Assembly: GCA_030407315.1 (NCBI GenBank)
Contig: JALQPE010001367.1
Span: 1 to 20,745, forward strand
Source: Asparagopsis taxiformis
Lineage: Eukaryota; Rhodophyta; Florideophyceae; Bonnemaisoniales; Bonnemaisoniaceae
Length of the DNA: 20,745 nucleotides
Direction of reading: 5' to 3'
Of this stretch, positions 1 through 9,753 are shown piece after piece. A program made the translations under genes and the position numbers. Under the pieces are notes generated by a model. It was given only the letters and a program-made list of their open reading frames with translations. It was not told the origin of the DNA and made no database searches. Position 1 is the first letter of the stretch. Every line of letters starts with the position of its first letter.

Positions 1-854
1 GGTGACCCGGGCGAGGTCCAGTAGATCACGTGATGGAACTCGCTGGTGTTGTCGGTGATCGGGGTTCCGGCCGTTAGCCCGCAGAAGCGATGGTCGCCGA
101 TGCGGATGATCTCCATCCGCACGCCGGGCAGCTGAAAATCTATCTCGGTCGTCACCTCTCCCTTGCCGCCCAAGAGGCGGTAGGCGGGCGAGTTCGACGA
201 CGGCGTATGCTTGACCATGGTGAAGCCCAACGGGCTCGGCGCGAAGGCTTGGCCTTCTCGCGAAAATTCTTGCCGCTAGCCACCACCAGGACCGATGGAC
301 GTAAGGACCGTGGGCCGGATCGATCAGACCGACGATGCATGGTCGGCGTTGCAAGGAAGCTCGACAACGCTGGCGAGATTGGGCGCACGATCGCCGATCT
401 CCGGTACCTCCGGCACCTCGGGAAGATCATCGCGATCCTCGCCGAGGAAGAGCCAGACGACCCCTGATGTTCGCGACACGGGTAACTCTGAACCTTGATC
501 CGCGAGCAATCGAGCTTCGACTTCTCCGACAGCGCCGGGATTTCAGTACAGGTCCCCGTCGTGTCGAAACGCCAGCCGTGATAGCAGCACTCCGACCTCG
601 CGACCATCGAACGATCCATAGGACAATGGCATGGCGCGATGGGGGCATAGGTCGCGCAAAGCGAAAGACCGCACCGTTCTTATCGCGCCCATCAGAATCG
701 GCTCGCCGGCAATGGACTTCGCGACCGTCGTACCCGCCTTCAGGTGCGAGCCGGCCATGGCGAAATACCAAAGATCTCTCAGGAAATGGGGGTCGGGCAA
801 AGCAGGCCTCTCTCGATGCCCGCCCCATATGCCTTTAGCCCGTCCCGAATGCAA
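1..854 (-). CDS. Rieske [2Fe-2S] ring-hydroxylating oxygenase, alpha subunit (partial, frameshifted)
   Basis: The protein is an iron oxygenase subunit that would hydroxylate or demethylate an aromatic or related substrate using electrons from a separate reductase. Visible near the N-terminus is the Rieske cluster motif, CPHRAMPLSYG followed by CCYHGWRFD, which supplies the two Cys and two His ligands. Further on, DHAS and then GLIDPAHGPYVH give the H-x4-H pair expected for the mononuclear iron, and near the window edge is ITDNTSEFHHVIYW, typical of the catalytic domain. The reading frame changes near 610, 470 and 335, but the motifs on each side are intact. The C-terminus lies beyond base 1. 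The start is unclear: a TTG at 854 is in frame with the Rieske domain, while an ATG at 828 would need another frame change. It is the last gene of a likely operon behind the GlcG-like and thioesterase genes. The family is confident; the substrate is unknown. Confidence 0.85.
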
Positions 855-918
855 GCGGCGCTACGCCGCAGGCCGGAGACCCGCCGCGAGTAGAGCGTCG
901 ACCCACGGCATTTGGCCT

Positions 919-1350
919 TTAGCCGTCGTCGGCGACCAGACCAATCGCCTCGATACCCGCGATGGCGCAGGCCGAGTCATTGTCGGACGTATCGCCACTG
1001 ACCCCGACAGCACCAACCACCGTTCCCTCGGCGTCGCGCGCAATGACTCCGCCCGGCACCGGCCACCAATCGGCCACCCGAGGCGTCGATCAGGGCCTGC
1101 ATGAACATCGGCCGCTCCTCTCCCATACGGCCCAACTGGCGCGAACGCGACACCCATGCCAACGGCGCCATAGGCTTTGCCGCGCGCAACATTCTCCCGT
1201 AACGGACCGCCACCTTCCTTGACGAAGGCGACAAGGTTCCCGGCATTATCCAACACCGCGATCGTCAGAGGCTTCAGATTCATGTCGCGTCCGGTCTTGC
1301 GGGCGACCTCGATAATGGTCCATGGCCTGGTCGAGGCTTAGTGTGGTCAT
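919..1350 (-). CDS. GlcG/HbpS-family (DUF336) protein, frameshifted
   Basis: This small protein of about 143 residues belongs to the GlcG/HbpS family, whose members include a heme-binding sensor partner and many uncharacterised proteins beside catabolic genes. Family hallmarks are visible: MTTLSLDQA at the start, then KPLTIAVLDNAGNLVAF, ARGKAYGAVGMGV, LIDASGGRLV, VPGGVIARDAEGTVVGAVG and a C-terminal VSGDTSDND...AIAGIEAIGLVADDG. The start at 1350 begins this family-like N-terminus. An extra base near 1322-1325 (in CCATGG) breaks the frame after the tenth codon, and further shifts lie near 1130 and 1045. It sits between the thioesterase and Rieske genes on the same strand. Its exact job is unknown; a role in heme or cofactor handling or in substrate binding is only a guess from the family. 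Confidence 0.85.
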
Positions 1351-1435
1351 AGATGTCCCTCAGAAGTTTATTTGCGGTCGCGAATGCGACGGTTCTTTGA
1401 GCTGCGCTCATGATGGACATGCGGGCGGCCCGCAA

Positions 1436-1947
1436 TCAAGCGCCGCTTCCTCGCGGCGCACCGAAATCGGCATATCCCGACGTCGGCTGCGCCGTTCCGC
1501 GCCACGGCAAGTAAATACCGCTGGCCGTCATCAATAGGGTGTCGCCGCTCCAAATCTCGCCCGTTCCGAAAAGGTTTTTCTTGCTTTCGCCGCGAGAACG
1601 GTCGCCCTGGTCTCGATCCAGTCGCCAAGCCCGGCGGCCGCTAGAAAATTCAGGGTCAGGCCCATGGTCACGTAAAAGGTGCCCTCACTCGTGACTCGCG
1701 AAGCATGGTAAGCGATACCGACGTCCATCAAAGTGGCCATGAGGCCGCCATGCACCATCCCCGCCGGATTGATGTGACGCCGCTCGACGATCAGGCCGAT
1801 CTGCGCGCCGCCCTGGTCCGGCAACAGCCGCTCGTGAAACGGTCCGATATGGCCGACAAAGCCGGCTCCAAGATCACCCGGGCGGAATCCTCGGGAATGT
1901 TCGACATGGCAGTTCCAGATTTCGCGGTTCATGGTGAGTGGGTTCAT
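1436..1947 (-). CDS. PaaI-type hotdog-fold thioesterase, frameshifted
   Basis: The product is a PaaI-like thioesterase of about 170 residues that would hydrolyse an acyl- or aryl-CoA thioester in the cytoplasm. The active-site segment is clear: RRHINPAGMVHGGLMATLMD, containing the HGG turn and the Asp of the hotdog helix. It is followed by the strand TFYVTMGLTLNFLAAAGLGDWIE. After KARKTF the frame shifts within runs of A and T at about 1569-1579. It then continues as GEIWSGDTLLMTASGIYLPW to a stop at 1436-1438. Two ATG starts, 1947 and 1932, are possible; 1947 is listed because it is the upstream one, but neither has a strong ribosome site. It is the first gene of the likely operon with the GlcG-like and Rieske genes, consistent with CoA-linked catabolism. 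Fold confidence is high; substrate unknown. Confidence 0.85.
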
Positions 1948-1975
1948 AGGCGGGAGCTCGGCGATACCATAACCC

Positions 1976-1988
1976 TCCGCTATTCGGA
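1976..1988. promoter_or_regulatory. Short palindrome upstream of the thioesterase-Rieske operon, possible operator
   Basis: TCCG, a five-base spacer CTATT, then CGGA form a four-base inverted repeat about 30 bases upstream of the thioesterase start at 1947. The form TCCG-N5-CGGA resembles binding sites described for some IclR-type regulators of aromatic catabolism, but it is not the same as the GTCC...GGAC sites elsewhere in this window. A four-base repeat is easily found by chance in GC-rich DNA, so this is a weak call. Confidence 0.25.
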
Positions 1989-2027
1989 AGACCGGCTGCC
2001 TATCGCCTTGGCATCGTGTCCGGGCCC

Positions 2028-2297
2028 AGAGCACGTCCGACTTAGATGGAACCGCTTTGACGGAGCGGTTTTCCGTCGCAGGTCAGGAAAAGCCGGCAGC
2101 GCATGGCGGCGCCATGGGCAAGGGCTTTGACGCCGCCGGCGGCGGAAAAACGCCCGCCCCGAAGGGGTGGTGCCAGGGTGCCGCCCGCGGCGTTGCGACG
2201 TTTGGCCGATGCGACGGCATCGCCCATCACGTCGCGCCTAGCGGACCGGATCACCCTGGCACCACCAGAGCGATTCCATCTAAGTCGGACGTGCTCT
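2028..2297. repeat. MITE-like structured repeat element with 29-bp terminal inverted repeats
   Basis: The left end (2028-2056, starting AGAGCACGTCCGACTTAG) and the right end (2269-2297) are inverted copies that match at 28 of 29 bases. Inside there is a perfect 15-bp inverted pair, GGTGGTGCCAGGGTG at 2166-2180 and its complement at 2252-2266. There are also a 7-bp hairpin AACCGCT/AGCGGTT (2050-2056 with 2064-2070), an overlapping 6-bp hairpin GACGGA/TCCGTC (2059-2064 with 2072-2077), and CATGGC-GGC-GCCATG at about 2103-2117. No transposase and no credible protein are encoded. No clear target-site duplication is seen. This fits a non-autonomous miniature element or a palindromic intergenic repeat. 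The stop codon of hrpB overlaps the right end. Together with 1948-2027 it makes up the longest gene-free stretch of the window. Confidence 0.8.
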
Positions 2298-4742
2298 AGC
2301 TGTTCCTCGGCTTGGCACGCCGGGTCGGCGGTGCCTCCAGCGGGTCTTCCGGCCAGGGATGTTTGGGATAGCGCCCCTTCATCTCAGACCTGACCTGACG
2401 ATAGCTGCCTGTCCAAAAGCCCTCCAGATCCTGGGGTCACCTGGAGGGGCCGACCGGCCGGCGACAGCAGATGTAACGTGACCGGAACCCGCCCCCACCC
2501 GACCGTCGGTGTCGTACGGGCACCAACATCTCCTGTAGTTTGACCGCCAGAACGGGTGGGTTTTCGGCATAGTCGATCCGGATCGACGACCCCGACGGGA
2601 CCGTCAGCCGCTCCGGCGCCCCTTCGTCCAGCCGCTGTTTTTGCCGCCAATCGAGCATCGCGGATAGCGCCTCGCGGAGTGGGATCACGGCGAATTGGTC
2701 TCGTCGCGTGATGCCGGCCAGGTAGGGTGCGAGCCATTCCTCTAACGACTTCGCCAACGCCTCGTCAGAGAGATCCGGCCAATCGTCGGGCGCAGGGGCA
2801 ATTGCCCGCAGGGTCATCACCCGCGACTGGAACGATCGCGCAGCGTCGTCCCAAGGCAACATCGCAATGCCGTCGCGCCGATTCCGTCCAACATCGCTGC
2901 CAGTACCGCGTCCGGATCCGGTTCTTGTAATGGTCTCTGCGACAGGATCAGATTGTCGAAACGACGCTCCTGCCGGGCGACCACCGCGCCTTCCCGCGCA
3001 TCCCACCCGACCTGTTCGTGCCGATTGATGCGCCCGGCAAAATCTGCTCAAGCGCCTCAAGATCCAGTGGCGCGGCCAGGTGGATTTTGGGGTCCCTGCC
3101 CGCCATGGCGCTCATCTCGGCAATCGCCAAAAAACGGTGTCCCGGCGAGCGGATCGAGTTCATCGAGCTCCCCAGCGCCCACCGCCAGATAGCTTATATT
3201 TTGGTGCCCGCGCCCGCCCGGCATTGACTGATCCGATCCGGGAATGCCTGGGCGACAAGCCGCCCGACGGCGCGCGTCGCAACAGGTTCGTCCTGGATCT
3301 TCAGTAGCCGGCGCCAAGCAGCGGCTTGCCGTCGGATATTTTGGGGAGCGCGCTTCAGACGTTCCCCCCCAGATCGGCTCCCGTCGAGGATCGAGTTGTA
3401 CGTTCCGACAAGATGGCGGCCAGCAAACAGGCGGACGCCGCAAGACCCATATCGCGGCCACGCAGCATCATGTGGCTCAGCCGGGGATGAACGCCGAGGG
3501 AGGACATTTCGCGTCCCATCGCGGTGATCCGGTCCTGATCATCAAGTGCTTCAAGCCGTCTCAGCAGATCGCGCGCCTGCGCCAACGGTCCGGCCGATGG
3601 CGGATCGAGCCACGCCAATTCTCCTGGATCGCCGACTCCCCAGTGCGCCAGTTCCAATGCCAGTGGAGCCAGATCCGCGCCACTGATCTCCGGTAAATCA
3701 TGCGCGGCAGTCCGTGTTGTTCGGCCGCGTCCCACAGCCGTAGACAATGGCCCGGCCCAATCGCCCGGCACGGCCGCGCCGCTGTTCGGCCGATGCGTTT
3801 GAAATCCGTACCGTTTCAAGCCGGGTGAACCCCCGCGCCGAATCGAATCTGGGGGCACGCCGGAAGCCGCCATCGATCACGACCCGGATGCCCTCGATCG
3901 TCAAACTGGTTTCAGCGACATTCGTGGCCAAAACAATCTTGCGCCGTCCCTCTGGCGCCGGCCGCAGCACCTCATCTGCTGATCGAGTCCAAGCGTTCCA
4001 TGCAGGCGGTGAAGATCGACACCCTAGGGAGCCTGTCCGCCAGCGCCTCGGCGGTTCTTTCGATTTCACCGACACCCGGAAGGAACGCAAGGACATCACC
4101 GTGGTGAGCCTGTAAGGCAGACCGCGCCGCGGCGGCCATGCGTGCCGGCAGATCTCTCCTGTCTCCGCCGCCGGCATATTCGACCTCGACAGGGAACAAC
4201 CGGCCATCGCTGCGGACGACAGGGGCGCCTCCCATCATTGCAGCGACCCGCGCGCCATCGAGGGTTGCAGACATGACCAACAGCCGCAGATCCTCCCGCA
4301 GCGCGCTCTGGGCCTCCAGACATAGGGCGAGCGACAGGTCCCCGTCGATACCCGCTCATGAAACTCGTCGAAGATGACCGCCGCGACGGCCGTCGAGCGA
4401 CGGATCGGCCTGTAGACGGCGCAGGAACAGCCCATCGGTGACGATTTCAATTTTTGTCGCCGGACCAACCTGGCTATCCAGACGCACCCGATACCCGACG
4501 GTGCCCCCGACCTTTTCGCCAATCTGAGCGGACATGAAACGCGCGGCGGTGCGAGCCGCCAGGCGGCGTGGCTCAAGCATGATGATCCGCCCGTCCCCAC
4601 GCCAGGGTGCCTCCAGCAAAGGCCAGCGGGACTCTGGTGGTTTTACCCGCGCCCGCGGCGCTTCCAGCACCGCGTTCGAATTATCACTCAGAGCGGTCAG
4701 CAGCTCTGGTAGGACATCATCGATCGGTAGATCGGCGGCCAT
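2296..4742 (-). CDS. hrpB: ATP-dependent helicase HrpB, frameshifted
   Basis: This is a DEAH-type superfamily 2 helicase of about 815 residues, the usual HrpB length. Helicase motifs appear in order. A Walker A GAGKTT lies within residues 25-45, split by a missing C and an extra T in runs of those bases. DEFHER follows as the DEAH box, then VMSATLDG (motif III), [36 protein letters not shown], and [10 protein letters not shown] (motif VI). The HrpB C-terminal region follows, with [35 protein letters not shown] and a natural-looking end, [18 protein letters not shown]. The frame changes many times, for example near 4640, 4370, 3980, 3745, 3360, 3060 and 2530, with no loss of motifs. The start at 4742 gives the family-typical N-terminus but has no clear ribosome site. 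Its biological role is poorly known in the family. The terminal TAG at 2296-2298 falls in the repeat end. It lies 33 bases after the glutaminase stop, so the two may be cotranscribed. Confidence 0.93.
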
Positions 4743-4775
4743 TCAGACGACTGACTCAATTCGGAACACCGCGCC

Positions 4776-5667
4776 TTACCCGAAAAGGGAGGCCGAGAGT
4801 TGTCGACAAAGACGATAGTGCTGCCATTCCCGCCACGCTGTTGCCTTCGGACCAAGCGCTGGTCCGAAACCGGCGACGGCCATCTTGCCGGGAACGATGG
4901 CGAGGATCGCGCCGCTGACCCCGCTCTTGCCCGGCAGGCCGACGGAAATCGCGAAATGCCCGACTTCGTCATACAAGCCACAGGTCGCCATGAGTGCAAC
5001 GACGGTGCGTGCGTCGTCCTCATTCAGGACACGGTGGCCACTGATCGGATCGACTCCCTTATTGGCCAGGAACAGTCCAAGACGGGCCAGCTTCACCGTG
5101 TCGAGCGAGATGGAGCATTGTCGGAAATAGGCCTCAGCGGCCGTATTCGGATCTTCCAGCCGGCCATAATGCTTCATGAAGTTGGCCAGCGCCCGGTTGC
5201 GAAAACCCGTCTCCGATTCGGATCGATAGACCTTCTCGTCGACCGGAAATTCCGCGTCGTCGCAGATGCTGGACAGGAAGGCCGTAGTCCCCCCGCGATT
5301 TGTCGACCGGTGTCGCGCCGGGCATACGGGCTTGAGACGAGGATGGCGCCGGCATTGATGTAGGGTTGCGCGGACGCCCCTGCTCTTCCTCTAGCTTCAC
5401 GATCGAATGGAGGCATCGCCGCTGGGTTCGCAAGACATGCTGTCGAAACCGAGCGCCCTTCCGTCGCCAGTAGATAGGAAAGCGCGAAACCTTGGAGATC
5501 GATTGAAAGGTGAAAGGACGGAGGTGTCGCCGCGTACATGGGTCGCCCCATCGAGTGTCGCAACAGCCAGCCCGAAAAGACGAGGTCCGCGTTGGCGAGC
5601 TCGGGTATGTAGCTGGCGACTTCGCCGCGCCGACCGACGCCCGTCCACGCGCATAGGCGGTGTCCAT
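4776..5667 (-). CDS. glsA: Glutaminase (serine-dependent, GlsA type), frameshifted
   Basis: The enzyme hydrolyses L-glutamine to glutamate and ammonia in the cytoplasm. It belongs to the beta-lactamase-like glutaminase family, about 300 residues, which matches the coding length here. Seen in order are AVATLDG, then FTFQSISKVSRF with the catalytic S-x-x-K pair, KLEEEQGRPRNP and INAGAILVSS. Further on come FMKHYGRLEDPN, CSISLDTVKLARLGLFLANKG, ALMATCGLYDEVGHFA and GLPGKSGVSGAILAIVPGKM. The C-terminus contains GNSVAGMAALSSLS in a shifted frame near 4840. Other shifts lie near 5610, 5490, 5400 and 5185. The start is uncertain: ATG 5667 is in frame, but a few more family-like residues (ENELDAA) lie upstream and could belong to an ATG near 5697 if one base is missing. 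It lies upstream of hrpB on the same strand. Confidence 0.92.
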
Positions 5668-5790
5668 CGCCGCGTCTAGTTCATTTTCCGAAAATCATGA
5701 GCGCAACGTAACGGAGGCGAGGTCTTCCTCGCCAGCGTCTTGATCGCGGTGCCGACGAACCGCGCTCGCCGCAACCCGGGCGACGCCTTC

Positions 5791-7018
5791 TTAGAAGATG
5801 TAGGTGTAAGGCTTCCGGCCCAAATCGACCATGCCCCCAACTCGTGCAGGCTTCGAGATCCATGAAATAGTGCGACTTAACCGCCAGAAGGTCCCGCAAG
5901 GCCGTTGGATCGGGCTGGACAGGGCAAGCGACGACCACCCGACGCAAAGAACAGAATTTCACCGCCCTGATAGGAATAATCGACGCCGAGTGCCGCGTTG
6001 TGGCGGCAGGCTATGCGGTCGGCATGGACATCTCGCCGCCCGCCTCGGCGGCCGCCGTTACTTTCTCGGCGCTTTCCGCCAGCAACAGCTTCGCAACCCG
6101 ATCTTCGCGGTGGCATCGCCGATCTGACGATGCGTCCGAACCATGTCGCTTTGCTTCATATTCAGCGGCATGACATGGCGGCTGTCCGCCCTCTCGAGGA
6201 AGTTGTCCAGCATGCCTTGGGCGATACCCGGTGCAGGCCCGGCGAGCGCCGTATTGAGGAACGGGTAGTAAGGCGCTGGAACAGCGGTGCCGTATTCACC
6301 TCGGCTCCCGGCGACCGGCCTTCGATCGCCTCCGGCACATTCAAGGCGCGATGCTCCGGCACGAAGACGTCCTTGACCACGATGGAGTGACTTCCGTCCC
6401 GGCCAGCCCCGCCACGTTCCAATCGCCCGGTTCTCAACATCCTCGATCGGCATCAGGAACAGGCGATAGTTGATGCCTTTCAAACCGTGCACGGTTTTTT
6501 CGAGCGGTATGGGCGTGCCGTCGTCCTCGATCAATTCGGCGCCTAACGCGATCCAGGTGCCATGATCGCAACCGGAGGCGAACGGCCAGAATCCGTTGAC
6601 GATATAGCCGCCATCGACCTTGCGCGCTGTCCCGCGCGCAGACAGGACCGCGCCGATATGGAAATCGGGATCCGCGCCGAGTGTCTCCTGCTGGCTTCTT
6701 CCGGATAAAGCGCGACTATCCAGCTGTGCTGTTGATAGACGGTCAGGCACCAGCTTGACGATGCGCATCCCCGGCGACCTCGAACATTGTGTCCAGCCGG
6801 TCTGCAGATCGAACTCATACCCGCCAAAGCGTTTCGGTATCCAGATCTTCGCCAATCCAGAGCCTCGAAATCCCGAGCCGTGGCATCGGGCAGGCTGCGC
6901 CCGGTTTCGCACTCGGCGGCGCGGTCGCGCACAGTCCGGTAAGCGCGGACGCCCGGGAAACCAAATCCGCCGGTGTCAAGTCCGCGGCTGTCGCTGGTTT
7001 TGGCGATACGACATTCAT
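5791..7018 (-). CDS. Flavin-dependent monooxygenase of acyl-CoA dehydrogenase fold (HpaH/HsaA-like), frameshifted
   Basis: About 409 residues, the usual length for two-component flavin monooxygenases with an acyl-CoA dehydrogenase fold (HsaA, DszC and relatives), which use reduced flavin from a partner reductase to hydroxylate aromatic or other ring substrates. Visible are the N-terminal ALGLAKIWIPKRFGGYEF and SSWCLTVYQQHSWIVALYPEEA. DPDFHIGAVLSARGTARKVDGGYIVNGFWPFASGCDHG follows, an FxSG-type core. Then come GTGSHSIVVKDVFVPEHRAL and a C-terminal region with ALGVDYSYQGGEILFFASGGR and ending DLGRKPYTYIF. Shifts lie near 6870, 6750, 6410, 6260, 6080 and 5900. The start at 7018 is preceded by AAGGAA at good spacing. 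A true acyl-CoA dehydrogenase is the alternative, but the lack of a typical catalytic glutamate context and the FASGCDHG core favour a hydroxylase. No flavin reductase gene was seen in this window. Confidence 0.82.
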
Positions 7019-7093
7019 GGGTTCATTCCTTGTCGGGCTTTAATCAGGAAGTCAGGAGTCGGAGCGGTTATTCCGCCGCGCTACGTTGCCAGA

Positions 7094-7949
7094 TTATCGG
7101 AAGACATCGTTGTCGGCCGGATAGGCTCCGGCGGGTACGGCCGGAGGATTCGGAATCTTGACCGTGTAAGGCCGCGGGTCCCACTGAACGTCGTCTCCGA
7201 GATACCGGATCGACAGACCGACCCGCCGTTGTGTTGCCGACTTGTTACCGCCGGCCCCGTGCACAACAAGCGGATGATGGCAGATGACATCCCCTGGCTG
7301 TAGATCCCAGGATTTGAACCTGTATTCCGGATTGTCAAAGTCATCCGAGAAATTCGGGCATGGCTCCAAGGCCGGATCGGTGAAGGCCGGATCTTCGTCC
7401 GGCGTCGTCGCCTGATAGAACTTGCCCACTTGTGGGAGCCGAGGATGTATTCGACGCCGCTGCTTTCCTTGGTCACCGGCGTTAACGCGACCCACAGGGA
7501 AATCAGATGCTCACCCCGAAATGGCCAGAAGGGCAAGTCGTGGTGCCACTGTGTCGGCGCAGTTGTCAGAGGTTCTTTGATGAAGAGCTGATCATACCAG
7601 AAGCGGACCATGTCGACCCGCATTAGTGTCGCCGCGATCTCGGCTGCAGGGCTTTTCATTGCGGAAAGCCATGAAATCGTCGTCGCTCGCGCACATGAAG
7701 ACATTGGAATAGAAGCGTCCGGATCGTTATCGTTTTCGACCTCACGCACGCGTCCCTGTCCACTTTCCATGTATCGGATCGACGCGTCGTGCATCCGGCC
7801 GCACCAATCAGCATCGAACATGCCGCGCAAGCACACGACCCCATCCTCTTCGTACTGTCGGATCTGGTCTTCGCTGATGACGGTGGCGGGTGCTTGTTCA
7901 TTCTGTGGGCCCTCCGGGTAGACGGTTCTATGACCGAATTCTCACTCAT
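7094..7949 (-). CDS. Phytanoyl-CoA dioxygenase (PhyH) family Fe(II)/2-oxoglutarate oxygenase, frameshifted
   Basis: About 285 residues, typical for bacterial PhyH-family non-heme iron oxygenases, which hydroxylate a substrate while converting 2-oxoglutarate to succinate and CO2. The facial triad can be seen: TQWHHDLPFWPF gives H-x-D, and PGDVICHHPLVVHGAGGNKS gives the distal His. The next Arg-rich stretch (QRRVGLSIRYLGDD) is where the family's 2-oxoglutarate-binding Arg lies. The N-terminal part reads SEDQIRQYEEDGVVCLRGMFDADW, a classic PhyH opening, with MVRFWYDQLFIKEPLT in the middle. Frame changes lie near 7918, 7825, 7690 and 7430. Start 7949 has an AGGG about 10 bases upstream. Stop is at 7094-7096, 75 bases before the flavin monooxygenase start, so the two genes are probably cotranscribed after the CoA ligase. 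Substrate unknown. Confidence 0.88.
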
Positions 7950-8012
7950 ACATTCGCCCTGCGATCAGTTCGGTCAAAACCAGACATGAAAATGTCCGCT
8001 ATTTGACGTTTC

Positions 8013-9541
8013 CTATTCGGAGCGCTCCTCGTTTGCCGAATCGCCGAAACGCGCCCGCGCCTCGCGCCGCAAAACTTTGCCGACAGCGCTCTTCGGCAGC
8101 TGGTCGGTAAGATGGAGGCGTTTCGGCGTCTTGACCGATCCAATCAAGGTCTTCGTTTTCGCGATGATCTCGTTTTCGTCGAAGGTTTGGCCGGGCGTGA
8201 GCTCGACCGCCGCCTCCACGCGTTCGCCCCACTTTTCGTCCGGGGACGCTAAAGACGACGCAGTCGCGGATCGCCGGATGTTGAACCAGCGCCGATTCAA
8301 CATCTGTCGGATAGACGTTGAAGCCACCGGAGATGATGATGTCGCGCAGGCGATCCTTGATGAACAGATAGCCGCGCTCGTCCATCGCCCGGCGTCGCCG
8401 GTATGCAGCCAGCCGTCGACGATGGTTTTCGCCGTCTCCTCCGGCCGGTCCAGATAGCCGGTCATGACCAGATCGCCCCGGACAAACGATCTCCCCATCC
8501 TCATTCGGCGGCAACAGCTTGCCATCCGATCCCATGATCGCGGTGTGCACAAGCAGCGCTCTCTCGCCCGACAGAATTCAGATTCCGGTCATCCCGGAAC
8601 TCGTCCGCGCTCATCGCCGTGATCATCATTGGCGCCTCGGTCTGGCCGTAGATGACCTCAAGGCCGCCAAACTGTCGCGGGCCTGACGGATGCGTTTTTT
8701 CTGGCATCGGAGCGGCGCCGTAATGGAGATGAAACGAACTTGGAAAGGTCGATACGGCCCGCTTCGGGATCGCCCATAACATTGTAGATCATGGTTGGCG
8801 GCATGAAGGCCGTGGTAATCCCGTCATCGCGGAATCGACGCCAAAAGGTTGGCGGACGACGGCTGATCGATCAATACATGCCTCCCGCCCACCGAAAGAA
8901 TGGGCAGGATGTAATGGGAGGAGCCGTGGTCAGCGGCGCCGCGCAGAGATTGACGTCCTGCTCGGTGAAGCCGAACTTGTGCAGGTAACAGGCGACCGAG
9001 CTGTTGACGACCGATAGCCCTGCAGCACGCCCTTCGCCTGCCGGTCGACCCGCCGGTGAATTTGATCGTCTGAGGTGCGTCGCGGTCCGCCGTGATCGGC
9101 GCCGGGGCGTGCCCGGAAACGCTCGACGAAACCATCGATGGTTTTTCGCCATCGGACGATTTGCCGCCGCGTCCATGGATGATTGGAAGATCATCCGGCG
9201 CACTGAATAGGTCGAGGCAGTCGACGTCCGCGATGATCCCGTCGAGCCCGGTGGTTTCGACGATAGCATCGAGCTCCGGCTTGCCGTTGCGTGGATTCAG
9301 CGCCACCCAACTGTGCCCTGCCGCATATATACCGAGAATCGCCGCCATATGCCTCGATGGTGTTGTAGGCACAGATGCCGATCCGCGCCGATGGCGCCTG
9401 CCATTTCTCCTGAAGGGCCGCGCCCAGCGCAGAGACGCGAGAAACCAGCTCCCTGTAGGTCAGCCCTCGGGTGCCGTCTTCGATCGCGATTCCGTCCGGG
9501 TTCCGGCGATAACCGCGGAACAAATGGTCAATCGGATACAT
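8013..9541 (-). CDS. AMP-forming acyl-CoA synthetase (ANL superfamily ligase), frameshifted
   Basis: About 510 residues, the normal length for an acyl- or aryl-CoA ligase that activates a carboxylic acid with ATP and CoA in the cytoplasm. Motifs in order: MYPIDHLFRGYRRNPDGIAI and GLTYRELVSRVSALG at the N-terminus, then TIKFTGGSTGRP (the Ser/Thr/Gly-rich ATP loop) and GLEVIYGQTEAPMMIT (A5). GYLDRPEETAKTIVDGWLHTGDAG comes next, followed by KDRLRDIIISGGFNVYPTDVE and the C-terminal KTPKRLHLTDQLPKSAVGKVLRREA with the catalytic Lys. Frame shifts occur near 9340, 9060, 8920, 8770, 8545, 8390 and 8240. The start at 9541 has AAGGAG 13 bases upstream. It is the first gene of the minus-strand run that continues into the PhyH and monooxygenase genes, and is divergent from the VOC gene. 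The acid it activates cannot be told from sequence. Confidence 0.9.
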
Positions 9542-9657
9542 TCTGTTACTCTTCTCCTTACCGTTCGGGTTTTTCGTCGGCGATGTGACGTCAGCCCGGC
9601 TGCGCGTGCGGGGATATGCCGTCGGGGCGCCGTCGCGTCACAAGGCCTGGAGCCGCC

Positions 9658-9677
9658 TTGTCCGCTCGGTGGACAGA
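9658..9677. promoter_or_regulatory. Near-palindromic operator candidate (IclR-type) in the divergent promoter region
   Basis: TTGTCCGCTCGGTGGACAGA has outer halves TTGTCC and GGACAG around a seven-base spacer. It lies about 117 bases from the CoA ligase start and about 77 bases from the VOC start. It resembles the palindrome upstream of the IclR gene (15040-15057) and the site at 17150-17169. A plausible plus-strand promoter follows: TTGACC at 9692-9697 and CTAGCA at 9716-9721, spacing 18, so the operator would sit just upstream of the -35 box, a position typical for activation. Binding by the window's own IclR protein is inferred. The rest of the 212-base region 9542-9753 shows only TTGAC and GTCAA arms around 9692-9713. 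Confidence 0.55.
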
Positions 9678-9753
9678 GTGACTTTAGGCAATTGACCCTC
9701 GACGCGCGTCAACGCCTAGCATGCATGCAACCAATCAGCCACCGGTAGGCCTC

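Noticed and set aside
2042..2254. Seventy-codon open frame inside the structured repeat
   Set aside because: It follows the inverted-repeat structure and has no protein-like pattern or ribosome site, so it is a by-product of the element.
2296..4742. hrpB as a true pseudogene inactivated by the repeat and many frame changes
   Set aside because: All helicase motifs and the natural C-terminus are intact, and the neighbouring genes have similar breaks, so sequence error explains it better.
6620..7303. Open frame of 227 codons on the plus strand opposite the flavin monooxygenase
   Set aside because: It is the antisense shadow of the monooxygenase and PhyH genes; its residues are Arg- and Pro-rich with no recognisable domain.
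7983..7996. Inverted repeat GACAT-GAAA-ATGTC between the CoA ligase and PhyH genes
   Set aside because: Only five bases per arm, no T-run after it and in the opposite orientation to the GTCC...GGAC sites; likely chance.
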